Positions 45,441 to 57,400 of a stretch of DNA of 64,000 nt are shown here, one piece after another (the stretch's first letter is position 1; every line of letters begins with the position of its first letter). The translations under genes were made by a program, and so were the position numbers. Under the pieces are notes generated by a model that was given only the letters and a program-made list of their open reading frames with translations, did not search any database and was not told the origin of the DNA. Source of the DNA: Beta vulgaris subsp. vulgaris (lineage: Eukaryota; Streptophyta; Magnoliopsida; Caryophyllales; Amaranthaceae); contig NC_079208.1 in the NCBI RefSeq assembly GCF_026745355.1, positions 21,582,955 to 21,646,954 on the forward strand, given 5' to 3'.

Positions 45441-46164
45441 CTTAGGATGATCTCTTGGAAGTGTAGAACGATCATGTGAAGTTCACATGGGCAAAGGAGC
45501 TTCATCAAATGAGAAGAGAGTACTTCATAGCAAGGAAAGCAAGCTGCCAGCCCCCAGCCGTCCAGCATGCCTTGACTTTGAAGCTTTTGGGCAATGATCA
45601 TCTCTACTGCAAATGCTTTAAGCTTTTGGAGATATTTAGTTTAAGAAATTTATTTTAATATCCCATTGGTAGTTTTTCTGAATATCAACTTCCAATAGGG
45701 TAGCTTAGCTATTTTGTAGGAGGTGTGCTTTAACAGTTGTAATATTTGTTTCTCTTAATTTATTGTCCTAGTTGGCATAGCAATAATCGTCCAAATGAGC
45801 TGATATTTGGACATGTTGTATACATATATGTTAACGTTGTACTCCTTTTGGAATTAGATCAATCCAGTTGAAATTAAAACTTTTATGACAAGAATACTAA
45901 GCTGTGTGCATAGTGTCTTTTCCGATCAGTTTTGACCTTTTATCAAACCTTTGCTAATTTGATCATCTAAACGTTGATTTGGTGATTGAATCTCAAAGTA
46001 GACTCAAACTAGAAGCTCATTGTTATACTTTGGTCTTGATTAGTGGTACTTGACTTGTTGAAAGTTGGTGGTTGTTCGAATATTTCGAACCGGTTTGATA
46101 CATGCTTCCTATCTTTGTTCTTTCTTAATTTGAATGTTCTTATTGCCTTAATCCATATGCATCA
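45440..46164 (+). repeat. Shared LTR between chromovirus copies 1 and 2
   Basis: The right end is CATATGCATCA at 46164, directly before a primer-like site. The left boundary is not resolved. Candidates are TGATCTCTTGG (45449), TGCCAGCCCCC (45545, after a purine-rich AGCAAGGAAAGCAAGC) and TGATCATCTC (about 45597), giving 570-715 bp. The first part (to about 45790) is repeated at 50980-51330, after copy 2, where it is cut off. One LTR therefore serves as 3' LTR of copy 1 and 5' LTR of copy 2. Confidence 0.65.
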
Positions 46165-46166
46165 TT

Positions 46167-46178
46167 TGGTAACAGATC
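46167..46178 (+). promoter_or_regulatory. Primer binding site, tRNA-Met-like (mutated)
   Basis: TGGTAACAGATC, 2 bp after the LTR end, resembles TGGTATCAGAGC with changes at three positions. It fixes the LTR boundary at 46164. Confidence 0.6.
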
Positions 46179-46333
46179 TAATGGTTGTTTAAGAGCATTC
46201 AAATCCTCCCATAAACACACTAAAAACACTCCTTAAACCCAAACACAACCCCCCCTAAAACCGAACCTATTCTAAGCCCAAACACATTTCTTTTCTTTCT
46301 TTCTAGCCTGATTTCGTTGTGGTTGTATCAATC

Positions 46334-47785
46334 ATGAGTGGAGGTGAAGAAAATCAGTTTAAAAGGGGTATGAACATGAATGAAGCAAGGTTGGTTGGAG
46401 AAGAGAATCAAATAGTCACTTTGTCTGAGCAAATGGCTAATATGATGGCAGTTATGAGAGATGTGGGGTTAAGAGGATCAATGAGGAGAGAAAATGTGGA
46501 GGATGAAGGTGTAGCTTATGATAGTAGTGAGGAGGTTGTCTCTGAGACTTCTAGAACTAGGAGAAGGCCACGAAAAGTTGATGACTTTAGAGACATTAAG
46601 TTAGAAGTTCCTGAATTTGATGGAAACCTTAATCCAGATGTTTATTTGGAGTGGGTTTCAAGATGTGATAGAATTTTTGAACTTAAGGAGTATGATGATG
46701 CTAAAGATTTCAAAGTTGTTGTAGCTAAGCTAAAGGGGTATGCATCCCTTTGGTGGGAGAATGTTGTACTAGCTAGAACTAGAAAGCATAAGCCTAAAAT
46801 CAAGGGTTGGATAAAACTTAAGAAGAAAATGAAAGAGAAGTTTTTGCCTTCCACTTATACTCTTGATTTATATAACCAATTACCTGATTTGTCTCAAGAT
46901 CATAAGGGAATTGAGCATTACATTCATGAATTTGAGAAATTGATGATGAAACTTGATGTTCAAGAGAGGGAGGAACAAACCATGTCACGTTTTCTAGGAG
47001 GATTAGATAAAGACATTAGGAGGAAGGTGGAATTGCAACCTTATTCTACCTTAGATGAACTCTTCAAGTTTGCCTTAAAAGTGGAGAAACATTTAAAGGA
47101 GAAGAAGAAGAAAGCTTTTGTGATAGGAACTTCCTATTCTAAGGGAGGTTCGAATGTTAAAACACCATACACATCTCCTTACACTCCTAAAGGTGATAGT
47201 TCGAAGGTGTTAGATAAAGGGAAGAAAGCGGTGGAAGAATCCTCAAAGAAAGCTGATGTGAAGTGCTTTAAGTGTCATGGTTATGGTCATTATCAAGCTC
47301 AATGCCCAAACAAAAGTGTAATGACTCTACTTGACATTAAAAACATTGAAGAATCACTTGAACTTGAAGGAGACAAAGAAGGTGAAACCGAAGAGGAGGC
47401 CGAGAATGAAGAGGAGTTAGAGGTTGGAGAAGTGACTCAAGGTGAACATCTAAGCCTTGTTTTAAGAAGAGTTCTTCATGCTAAAGAAGCTGAATTGATT
47501 CCATCACAAAGGGATCAAATCTTTCAAACAAAATGCTTGATTGGAGGGAAGATATGTTCGATGATCATTGATGGAGGGAGCTGCACCAATTCGCCTTATC
47601 TTCTATGGTGGACAAGCTCAATCATCTACTTTCCACATCCAAAACCTTATAAGCTTCATTGGCTTAATGATGACAATTGTGTGGAGGTAACAAAACAAGC
47701 TTTAATTAGCTTTTCTTTTGGTGATTCTTATAAGAATGAAGGTTTATGTGATGTATTACCTATGGATGCATGTCATGTACTTTAG
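46334..47785 (+). pseudogene. Gag-protease of copy 2
   Basis: A long open frame from ATG 46334. Gag N-terminus (MANMMAVMRDVGLRG); capsid-like domain (VPEFDGNLNPDVYLEWV, GYASLWWENV, KMKEKFLPSTYTLDLYN, GLDKDIRRKVELQPYSTL); zinc knuckle CFKCHGYGHYQAQC; an acidic linker; and the protease region (CLIGGKICSMIIDGGSCTN). A local double indel after GGSCTN garbles about 15 residues before HPKPYKLHWLND. The frame ends at MDACHVL through a 1-nt deletion near 47783. The motif is DGG where retroviral proteases have DSG/DTG; copy 1 has the same. I believe DGG is common in related plant elements. Confidence 0.88.
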
Positions 47786-48922
47786 GTAGACCTTGGCAAT
47801 CTGATAAAGAAACTTGCATAATGGTAGGACTAATATACACTTTCATGCATAATAAGAAGAAAATTTGCTTAGTCCTAGTAGCCATGGCCGAACCATATTA
47901 AACCAAAAACAACACCACCTAAAACACAAAACAAAAAAACCTTAATCCTTTCTAAACCTCAATTAGATAAAGCTGTAGAAAAGGGGAAGGTTATGTATTT
48001 GTTGTTGTTATTGGATGAAAATGATGAAACCTTAATGAAGTGCACGAAATGGTTAGCCTTTAGTGTGGAGTTTGGTGATGTTTTTCCTATTGATTTCCAT
48101 TGGTTTACCCCTAGTAGAGGAATTGAACACCAAATTGACTTGATTCCTGGGCACCTTACCTAAAAACCAGCTTATAGATGTAATCCTGAAGAAGCTAAGG
48201 AGTTGCAAAAACAAGTTAGTGAATTGTTAGCTAAAGGATTTGTGCAAGAAAGTCTTAGTCCATGTGCTGTGCCTGTCATTTTGGTTCCTAAGAAGGATGG
48301 TTCATGAAATGTGTGTGATTGCGGGCTATTAACAACATTAACAGTAAGTATAGGTATCCAATACCTAGACTTGATGATTTGCTTGATGAATTACATGGTT
48401 CCACTATATTTTCGAAGATTGATTTGAGAAGTGGTTATCATCAGATTAGAATCAAAGAGGGTGATGAATGGAAAACAGCTTTTAAAACTAAGAGTGGTTT
48501 GTATGAGTGGCGTGTGATGCCATTTGGTTTGACAAATGCTCCTAGTACTTTCATGAGACTTATGCACGAGGTACTCAGGCCCTTCATTGGTATCTTTGTT
48601 GTTGTTTATTTTGATGATATTCTTGTGTATAGTCAAAGTGAACAGGAACATCTAGTGCATCTCAAGAAGGTTTTCCTTAAACTAAGGGAAAAGAAGCTTT
48701 ATGCAAAGATGGAGAAGTGTGAGTTCTTTACTTCAAGGTGACTTTCTTGGATTCATAGTGTCATCTAATGGCATTTCTATGGATGAATCTAAGGTGGAAG
48801 CAATCAAGTCTTGGCCAGTTCGTAAATCTATCACTGAGGTTCGAAGTTTCCATGGTTTAGCTTCTTTTTACAGGAGATTTATCAAGAACTTTAGCACCAT
48901 ATTGGCGCCATTGACTGAATGA
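47786..48922 (+). pseudogene. Reverse transcriptase of copy 2, many small indels
   Basis: From 47786 to 48320 the copy-1-like sequence is recognisable but no frame stays open because of repeated 1-2-nt losses. 48319-48741 is open: [54 protein letters not shown] and the catalytic YFDD at 48607-48618. After another shift, 48701-48922 reads [17 protein letters not shown] and [15 protein letters not shown], the part deleted from copy 1. Confidence 0.85.
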
Positions 48923-49440
48923 TTCAAGAAAGGGTCCTTTATTTGGACTCCTGCAGCACAAGAAGCATTTAGCATTGAAGAAATGCTTAGTAAGGCTCCT
49001 GTTCTAGCCTTACCTGATTTCAAGAAAGTGTTTGAAGTGAGTGTGATGCAAGTGGCGTGGGCATTGGAGCTGTTTTGCAAACAAGGAGGGCGTCCCATAG
49101 CCTATTTCAGTGAGAAGTCAATCAATCTAGCTCAACTACCACTTATGATAAGGAGTTCTATGCTATTGTTCGTGCCTTGACTCATTGGACTCATTATCTC
49201 AGACCAGCTCAATTTGTGTTACATTCAGACCATCAAGCCTTGAAGTACATAAATGGACAACATAAGCTCAGTCCAAGACATGCAAAATGGGTGGAATTCC
49301 TTCAGTCCTTTGATTCTGTTTCAAAATATAAAACTGGAGTTTCTAACATTGTTAGATCTTTATCAAGGAGGCATTCTATGCTTTCTCTATGGAGGCTCGT
49401 GTACTTGGCTTTAGTCATCTTAAAGATTGTATTATGAAGT
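48923..49440 (+). pseudogene. RNase H of copy 2, frameshifted
   Basis: Pieces in alternating frames: [19 protein letters not shown] (48983 on), then a shift inside the first catalytic block; IAYFSEKS; and from 49177 [35 protein letters not shown]. The DASG and DKEFYAIV blocks are out of frame. The order matches copy 1. Confidence 0.82.
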
Positions 49441-49455
49441 CCAGATTTCTCTTTA

Positions 49456-50677
49456 TTGTTAGAAGCATGCAAAGAAGGATCTCATGGAGCTTATTCATTG
49501 CAAGATGGCTTTCTTTTTCGAAACAACAAGCTGTGCATCCCTAAATGTTCATTAAGGGATTTGCTAATCAAGGAGGTTCATGGAGGAGGACTAGCAGGAC
49601 ACTTTGGCATTAACAAAACTGTTGATGTATTGCAGGAACACTTCTATTGGCCGAAACTTGCAGGAGATGTTCATTCAGTTCTAACTTCATGTTCTTTTCA
49701 TCAAGGAATTTACACGCCCCTTCTTGTTCCAGATCAACCATGGGAAGATGTGAGCATGGATTTCATAGTTGCTCTGCCTAGAACTCAAAGGCAAAAAGAT
49801 GCAATCATGATGGTGGTAGATAGATTCTCTAAAATGGCTCATTTCATTCCTTGTAATAAAACTGATGATGCTATTCATGTTGCTGATTTGTTCTTTAAAG
49901 AAATAATTAGACTTCATGGAGTGCCAAGTCTATTGTTTCTGATAAAGATGTAAAGTTTCTTAGCTATTTTTGGAAGAACTTGTGGAAGCTTTTAGGTACT
50001 AAGTTGCTGTTTAGTACTACTGCTCATCCTCAAACTGATGGCCAACTGAGTGACCAACAAGACTTAACTATGCTGCTGAGAACATTGGTGAGCAAGTCTC
50101 AAAGAGATTGGGATCTAAAGCTAGCTCATGCTGAGTTTGCTTACAATAGATCACCAACTTATGCTACTAAACACTCACCATTGAGGAAATTATGGGATTA
50201 ATCCTTTAAGTCCTATTGATTTACTTCCATTTCCTATTGATGACATAGTAGCAAGAAGCTGAAGTGAAAGCAAAAGAAATGAAGCAATTCATCAACAAAT
50301 TCGAACCAGAATAGAGAAAGTGAATGAAGCATACAAGTTCGAGCAAACAAGCATAGAAGAGAAGTTGTTTACAAGCCGGTGATCTAGTATGGTTACATCT
50401 AAGGAAGGAGGAAAGATTTCCTACAAGGAGGAAGAAGAAGCTAATGCCACGACGTGATGGACCTTTCAAAGTGCTAGAAAAGATCAACAACAATGCATAC
50501 AAGATAGAATTGCCAGATGAATTGGGGAACATATCTGCAACATTCAATGTTGGTGATCTAGCTTCCTATATTGCAGATGAATCTGAGTTACAAGAAGTTT
50601 CGAATCGAATGATGCAGGAGCATCTAGCTGAAACCAAGGTCTTCTTGTTCAACATGATCACAAGGAGAATATGGTGA
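49456..50677 (+). pseudogene. Integrase of copy 2, frameshifted
   Basis: 49456-49953: zinc region (GLAGHFGINKTVDVLQEHF) and the start of the core ([14 protein letters not shown]). A short deletion at about 49690 removes the CC part of the zinc motif (SSCSFHQGIYTPL reads straight through). The core shifts at 49925 before the second aspartate and again at 50045 in the HPQTDGQ region. 50444-50677 carries the C-terminal GPY/F-like module (RRDGPFKVLEKINNNAYK, SATFNVGDLASY). No intact enzyme is possible. Confidence 0.85.
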
Positions 50678-50979
50678 AGGAAGTACAATTCATAAGCTTA
50701 ATTAGCTCGGTTTTCCCTAAAACTCTTCTTAAGCATCTTAATTAGGTTAATCTTTTGCTAATCTCTTTCTAAGCAAGATTGAGTAGTACTAATGATACCT
50801 TAATAATCATTAAGTATTGATAATCAAGTTTAGTAGGTGATTAACTAGCCTAATTAGGTGTATTAGTTAAGCTAATCATGTTTAGAGTTTAATAAGGTAG
50901 CTTAATTCACTTGTAATCCGATTTTGTAAGGCATTTAGGAGGCTTATAGTTCTGAAATTATAAGCCACCTCAAGCTTAG

Positions 50980-51330
50980 GATGACCTCTTGGATGTGTAG
51001 AAGGACCATGTGAAGTTCACATGGGCAAAGGAGCTTCATCAAATGAGAAGAGAGTACTTCATAGCAAGGAAAGCAAGCTGCCAGCCCCCAACCGTCTAGC
51101 ATGCCTTCACTTTGAAGCTTTTGGGCAATGATCATCTCTACTGCAAATGCTTTAAGCTTTTGGGGATATTTAGTTTAAGAAATGTATTTTAATATCCCAT
51201 TGGTAGTTTTTCTGAATATCAACTTCCAATAGGGTAGCTTAGCTATTTTGTAGGAGGTGTGCTGTAACAGTTGTAATATTTGTTTCTCTTAGTTTATTGT
51301 CCTAATTGGCATATCAATAGTCGTCTAATA
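50980..51330 (+). repeat. Truncated 3' LTR of copy 2
   Basis: This matches 45440-45790 (for example GAGAAGAGAGTACTTCATAG, AGCAAGGAAAGCAAGCTGCC, CCAATAGGGTAGCTTAGC). It stops after ATATCAATAGTCGTC, where satellite B begins in minus orientation. The remaining 370 bp or so of LTR seen at 45790-46164 is absent. Confidence 0.7.
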
Positions 51331-53060
51331 GAAATCTTGAATTAAATCAAACACCTTTGATACTTCTTGATTCAAGAACACTCTTGATCTTGAGAACAAG
51401 AATCTAAACACCCTAAAATTCACTCCTGAATTTAATTTATTTAACACTAAACACTTATCACTCCTGAAAAGTCTTCAATGGTTTAATTAATTGGCTCACA
51501 AGCAAAACAATGATCAAGATTATTGAATTCTTTAAACAAAAATGTAGATATGTTATGAACAATATAATGAATCGCGTTATTTAAGATACATCCTATCCTA
51601 ATACAACTCGGAAAACAAATACTTAACAATGCAAGAAACTAACTAATCACACGCCTATCTTAAAACCAAGCTAAATTATACTTTTTAACAACCTAAGTAA
51701 TGAAATATTAACTACCATAGCAAATCTAAAAAGAACATGGATTCTATGTGACAACCAAGTCCTTCTTGAGCTATGACTCCTTCTTTACTTCCATGCTTTC
51801 CTCTAGCCAAGTCATTACACATGCTAACGATTGGTTTCTTCCATTAAGATTGAACCCCATGGTCTCCATAACCAAGTCAATAGGCTCATGTAGAACAAGT
51901 GCTTTTGCATCCGCATCATTCTTAATATGATTACTAAACCAAGAAGGCTTGATAACCAACTATGAATGTGAATCTTGAACTGACTTTCTAAATCCAAGAA
52001 TGGAAATCATGAATTAATTCAAACACCTTTGAGACTTCTTGATTCAAGAACACTCCTGATCTTGAGAACAAGAATCTAAACACCCTCAAATGCACTACTG
52101 AATTTAATTTATCTAACACTAAACACTTATCACTTCTGAATAGTCTTTAATGGTATAATTAATTGGCTCACAAGCAAAACAATAATCAAGATCGAATTGT
52201 TTAAAGAAAATAGTAGATATGTTATTAACAACATAATGAATCACGTTATTTAGGCTACATCCTAAGCTAATACAACCGGGAAAACAAATACTTAACAAGG
52301 CAAGAAACTAACTAATCACACGCCTATCTTAAAAACTAGCTAAACTATAATTTTTAACAACCTAAGTAAAATAATAACTACCACATCAAATCTAAAAAGA
52401 ACATGGATTCTATGTGACAATCACGTCCTTCTTGAGCTATGACTCCTTCTTTACTTCCATGCTTTCCTCTAGCCAAGTCATTACAAATGCTAACGATTGA
52501 TTTCTTCCATTAAGATTGAACCCCATGGTCTCCATAACCAAGTCAATAGGCTTATGTAGAATAAGTGCTTTTGCATCCGATTCATTCTTATATGATTACT
52601 AAACCAAAAAGGCTTGATAACAAACTATGAATGTGAATCTTGAACTTTCTTAATCCAAGAATCGAAATCTTGAATTAATTCAAACACTTTTGATACTTCT
52701 TGATTCGAGAACCCTCCTGATCTTCAGAACAAGAATCTAAACACCCTCAAATTCAACCCTGAATTTAATTTTTTTAACACTACACGCTTATCACTCCAGA
52801 AAAGTTTTTAATAGTTTAGTTAATTGGCTCACAAGCAAAACAATAATCAAGATTGAATTCTTTAAACAAAAATGTAGATATGTTATTAACGACATAATGA
52901 ATCGCGTTATTTAGACTACATCCTATCCTAATACAACTCGGAAAACAAATACTTAACAAGGCAAGAAACTAACTAATCACACGCCTATCTTAAAACCTAG
53001 CTAAACTATAATTTTTAACAACCTAAGTAAAATAATAACTAACATAGCAAATCTAAAAAG
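51331..53060 (-). repeat. Satellite B array, right block 1
   Basis: LTR-derived monomers in the orientation opposite to the left array. The landmark TTATCACTCCTGAAAAGTCTT and its variants lie near 51466, 52128 and 52788, a step of about 660 bp. The region matching the TATA box reads (plus strand) TTATTTAAGATACATCC, TTATTTAGGCTACATCC and TTATTTAGACTACATCC in successive units, defining subtypes B, C and A. Interrupted at 53060. Confidence 0.92.
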
Positions 53061-54422
53061 AGGGGGGGTGAATTGTAGGTGTAGAAATAAACGTAACTTT
53101 TTGCGGAAATTAAAACTTAAACGAATAAACAAGCTAGAGGAACACAAGGAATTTTTACGAGGAAAAACTTTTTGGGCCCAACAAGAAGAAACAACCTCGA
53201 TCACTAGGGATTTTAAACTCAACTCTTTCACTAATTAGGCCAAACAACTTTGTTACAACCTAATTCTAACTCGAGCCACACCTTGAGTTCCTAAACTCAA
53301 GTTCCTGAGCCACTGTTCCCTTAACATCAATTCCTCTGAACTTCACTCGAAGTTTTCTTACTCAAACAAGCTTTACTCAAAGCCTCTCTCTTACAGAACT
53401 TCACTCAAAGTTCCCTTACCCCAAAAACCAAAATACAATTGATCGAAATAAGCTTAGTGGAATTAGAGTAAGAAAGCAAAGAACAAATGGGTATTATGAG
53501 AGAATGAAGGCACTGACACTCAATTAGTTAAACTCACTTAATTACTTAGTCAGACACACTTTGGAACTTATTTAGACTTCAATATTTATAGTAATAATCA
53601 CAAAGAACGTGGGAGTAAAACTCGATTACATGTTAAGTCCATTAACCTATGATGTTCCTTCCCCTAAGGAACACGTTTCTCATCATGTCCCATGATCCCA
53701 TGATCTCAATATGAACGTGGATATATTTTAGCCACAACTCCTAAGTAATAGGAGTTCCTTGAGCTTTATCCGAAAATCAGTTAGTTATAAAAACAACTTT
53801 ATCATTAAAACTGAATTTTTAATCTTTTAAGAAAATAATATCTTTTAAACAAATTCTTTATAAAACCGGATAATTATTTTCTTTATATTTTCCGAAAAAA
53901 AAATCTTTTCCTTAAACATATTTTCTTTTTAAAACTGATTTTATCATTTAAACTGATTTTAAATTAGTTAAAACTAATTTCCTATAATTTAGGCATGACT
54001 TACTCAATTGCGTAATTGTACCGTTATACTTTTGCACGCCTAAGTCTAGTTCCTTTTATAAACTAAGTTCCTATAACAGATTCGTTTAGTGCCACTTAGT
54101 TTGTTCCTTAGAAAGGAACAAACTCTCATTCTCAAATAAAACTGCCACTGTTCCTTACCATCCTTACTTTGTTCCTTTACACTGGAACTAGAAAATAAAA
54201 CGCCTAGCTTTTATTCTTCTTGATCCAATGCTTGCTCCAGTATCAACTTATAGAAACTTCTTCACTTAGCCTTTGAAATCCTCTCTTGACTTCTTCCTTG
54301 ACTTCGTATTCTCCCAGTTCCTTTAATTGATACCTTAAACATCATACACTTAAATAACTCATTAGTTCACTACTTAGTTTGCATCTTTGTTTCTTTGTCA
54401 TCATCAAAACTAGGGTTCAACA
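53061..54422. mobile_element. Insertion in satellite B, probable LTR-type fragment
   Basis: About 1.36 kb of unrelated sequence from AGGGGGGGTGAATTG to AAAACTAGGGTTCAACA. The G7 tract followed by TGAATTGTAGG could be a polypurine tract followed by an LTR start. Read from the other side, TGTTGAACCCTAGTTTTGATGATG also resembles a plant LTR start, so the class and orientation are unresolved. About 55 bp of the satellite unit are missing at the insertion point and no target duplication is visible. No ORF of note; the interior has AAGTTCCTT/GAACTTAAG-like short words and poly-A/T tracts. Confidence 0.5.
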
Positions 54423-57400
54423 CATGCATTCCTTTAGCCAAGTCATTACACATGCTAACAATTGGTTTCTTCCATTAAGATTGAACCCCATAGTCTCCAT
54501 AACCAACTCAATCGGCTCATGTAGAACAAGTGCTTTTGCATCCGCATCATTCTTAATATGATTACTAAACCAAAAAGGCTTGATAACCAACTATGACTGT
54601 GAATCTTGAAATTTCTTAATCCAAGAATGGAAATCGTGAATTAATTCAAACACCTTTGATACTTCTTGATTCAAGAACACTCTTGATCTTGAGAACAAGA
54701 ATCTAAACACCCTCAAATGCACTACTGAATTTAATTTATATAACACTAAACACTTTATCACTCTTGAATAGTCTTTAATGGTATAATTAATTGGCTCACA
54801 AGCAAAACAGTAATCAAGAATGAATTCTTTAAAGAAAATTGTAGATATGTTATTAACATAATGAATTGTGTTATTTAGGCTACATCCTATGCTAATATAA
54901 CTGGGAAAACAAATACTTAACAAGGCAAGAAACTAAATAATCGCACACCTATCTTAAAAACTAGCTAAACTATAATTTTTAACAACCTAAGTAAAATAAT
55001 AACTACCATAGAAAATCTAAAAAGAACATGGATTCTATGTGACAACCAAGTCCTTCTTGAGCTATTACTCCTTTACTTTCATGCTTTCCTCTAGCCAAGG
55101 CATTAGACATGCTAACGATTGGTTTCTTCTATTAATATTGAACCCCGTGGTCTCCGTAACCAAGTCAATAGGCTCATGTAGAACAAGTGATTTTGCATCC
55201 GCATCATTCTTAATATGATTACTAAACCAAAAAGGCTTGATAACCAACTATGAATGTGAATCTTGAACTTTCTTAATCCAAGAATAGAAATCTTGAATTA
55301 ATTCAAACACCTTTGATACTTCTTGATTCAAGAACACTCTTGATCTTGAGAACAAGAATCTAAACACCCTAAAATTCACTCCTGAATTTAATTTAGTTAA
55401 CACTAAACAATTATCACTCCTGAAAAGTCTTTAATGGTTTAATTAATTGGCTCACAAGCAAAACAATGATCAAGATTATTGAATTCTTTAAACAAAAATG
55501 TAGATATGTTATTAACAACATAATGAATCGCGTTATTTAGGATACATCCTATCCTAATACAACTCGGAAAACAAATACTTCGATCACAATGCAAGAAACT
55601 AACTAATCACACGCCTATCTTAAAACCTAGCTAGATGATAATTTTTAACAACCTAGGTAAATTATTAACTACCATAGCAAATCTAAAAAGAACATGGATT
55701 CTATGTGACAACCAAGTCCTTCTTGAGCTATGATTCCTTCTTTACTTCCATGCTTTCCTCTAGCCAAGTCACTACACATGCTCACGATTGGTTTCTTCCA
55801 TTAAGATTGAACCCCATGGTCTCCATAACCAAGTCAATAGGCTCATGTAGAACAAATGCTTTTCCATCCGATTCATTCTTATATGATTACTAAACCAAAA
55901 AGGCTTGATAAACAACTATGAATGTGAATCTTGAACTTTTTTAATCCAAGAATCGAAATCTTGAATTAATTCAAACACCTTTGATACTTGTTGATTCAAG
56001 AACACTCCTGATCTTGAGAACAAGAATCTAGACACCCTCAAATTCACTCCTGAATTTAATTTATTTAACACTAAACACTTATCACTCCTGAAAAGTCTTT
56101 AATAGTTTAATTAATTGGCTCACAAGCAAAACAATAATCTAATTGAATTCTTTAAACAAAAATGTAGATATGTTAATAACAACATAATGAATCGCGTTAT
56201 TTAGACTACATCCTATCCTAATACAACTCGGAAAACAAATACTTAACAAGGCAAGAAACTAACTAATCACACGCCTATCTTAAAACCTAGCTAAACTATA
56301 ATTTTTAACAACCTAAGTAAAATAATAACTACCATAGCAAATCTAAAAAGAACATGGATTCTATGTGACAACCAAGTCCTTCTTGAGCTATGATCTTTCT
56401 TTACTTCCATGCTTTCCTCTAGCCAAGTCATTACACATGCTAACAATTGGTTTCTTCCATTAAGATTGAACCCCATGGTCTCCATAACCAAGTCAATAGG
56501 CTCATGTAGAACAAGTGCTTTTGCATCCGCATCATTCTTAATATGATTACTAAACCAAAAAGGCTTGATAACCAACTATGAATGTGAATCTTGAAATTTC
56601 TTAATCCAAGAATGGAAATCGTGAATTAATTCAAACACCTTTGATGCTTCTTGATTCAAGAACACTCTTGATCTTGAGAACAAGAATCTAAACACCCTCA
56701 GATTCACTCCTGAATTTAATTTATTTAACACTAAACACTTATCACTCCTGAAAAGTCTTTAATAGTTTCATTAATTGGCTCAAAAGCAAAACAATAATCA
56801 AGATTATTGAATTCTTTAAACCAAAATGTAGATATGTTATTAACAACATAATGAATCGCGTTATTTAGGATACATCCTATCCTCATAAAACTCGAAAAAC
56901 AAATACTTCACAATGCAAGAAACTAACTAATCACACGCCTATCTTAAAACCTAGCTAAATTATAATTTTTAACAACCTAAGTAAATTATTAACTACCATA
57001 GCAAATCTAAAAAGAACATGGATTCCATGTGACAACCAAGTCCTTCTTGAGCTATGATTCCTTCTTTACTTCCATGCTTTCCTCTAGCCAAGTCATTACA
57101 CATGCTCACGATTGGTTTCTTCCATTAAGATTGAACCCCATGGTCTCCATAACCAAGTCAATAGGCTCATGTAGAACAAGTGCTTTTGCATCCGCATCAT
57201 TCTTAATATGATTACTAAACCAAAAAGGCTTGATAACCAACTATGAATGTGAATCTTGAAATTTCTTAATCCAAGAATGGAAATCGTGAATTAATTCAAA
57301 CACCTTTGATACTTCTTGATTCAAGAACACTCTTGATCTTGAGAACAAAATCTAAACACCCTCAGATTCACTCCTGAATTTAATTTATTTAACACTAAAC

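Larger units (their letters stand above)
41553..46164 (+). mobile_element. Chromovirus copy 1 of a tandem pair (5'-truncated)
   Basis: Homology with the next copy (from about 46230) starts at about 41553 in the leader (CCCAAACACAATCCCCCCC), so the 5' LTR and primer site are missing. Gag, protease, RT, RNase H and integrase follow in order, then a 3' region and an LTR that serves also as the 5' LTR of the next copy. Lesions: an early stop in gag, a gag deletion of about 840 bp, a frameshift in protease, stops before RT, a deletion of about 100 bp between RT and RNase H, and a stop in the integrase zinc region. It has fewer 1-nt indels than copy 2. Confidence 0.88.
46165..51330 (+). mobile_element. 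Chromovirus copy 2 of a tandem pair (3' LTR truncated)
   Basis: A primer-like site, leader, full gag, protease, RT, RNase H, integrase, 3' region and the first part of a 3' LTR, which ends at about 51330 where satellite B starts (ATAGTCGTCTAATAG then AAATCTTGAATTAAATC). It matches copy 1 closely but has the gag region that copy 1 lost. From about 47780 to 50650 it carries many single-base deletions, so pol is split into many frames. The 5' LTR is the shared one at 45440-46164. Confidence 0.88.
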
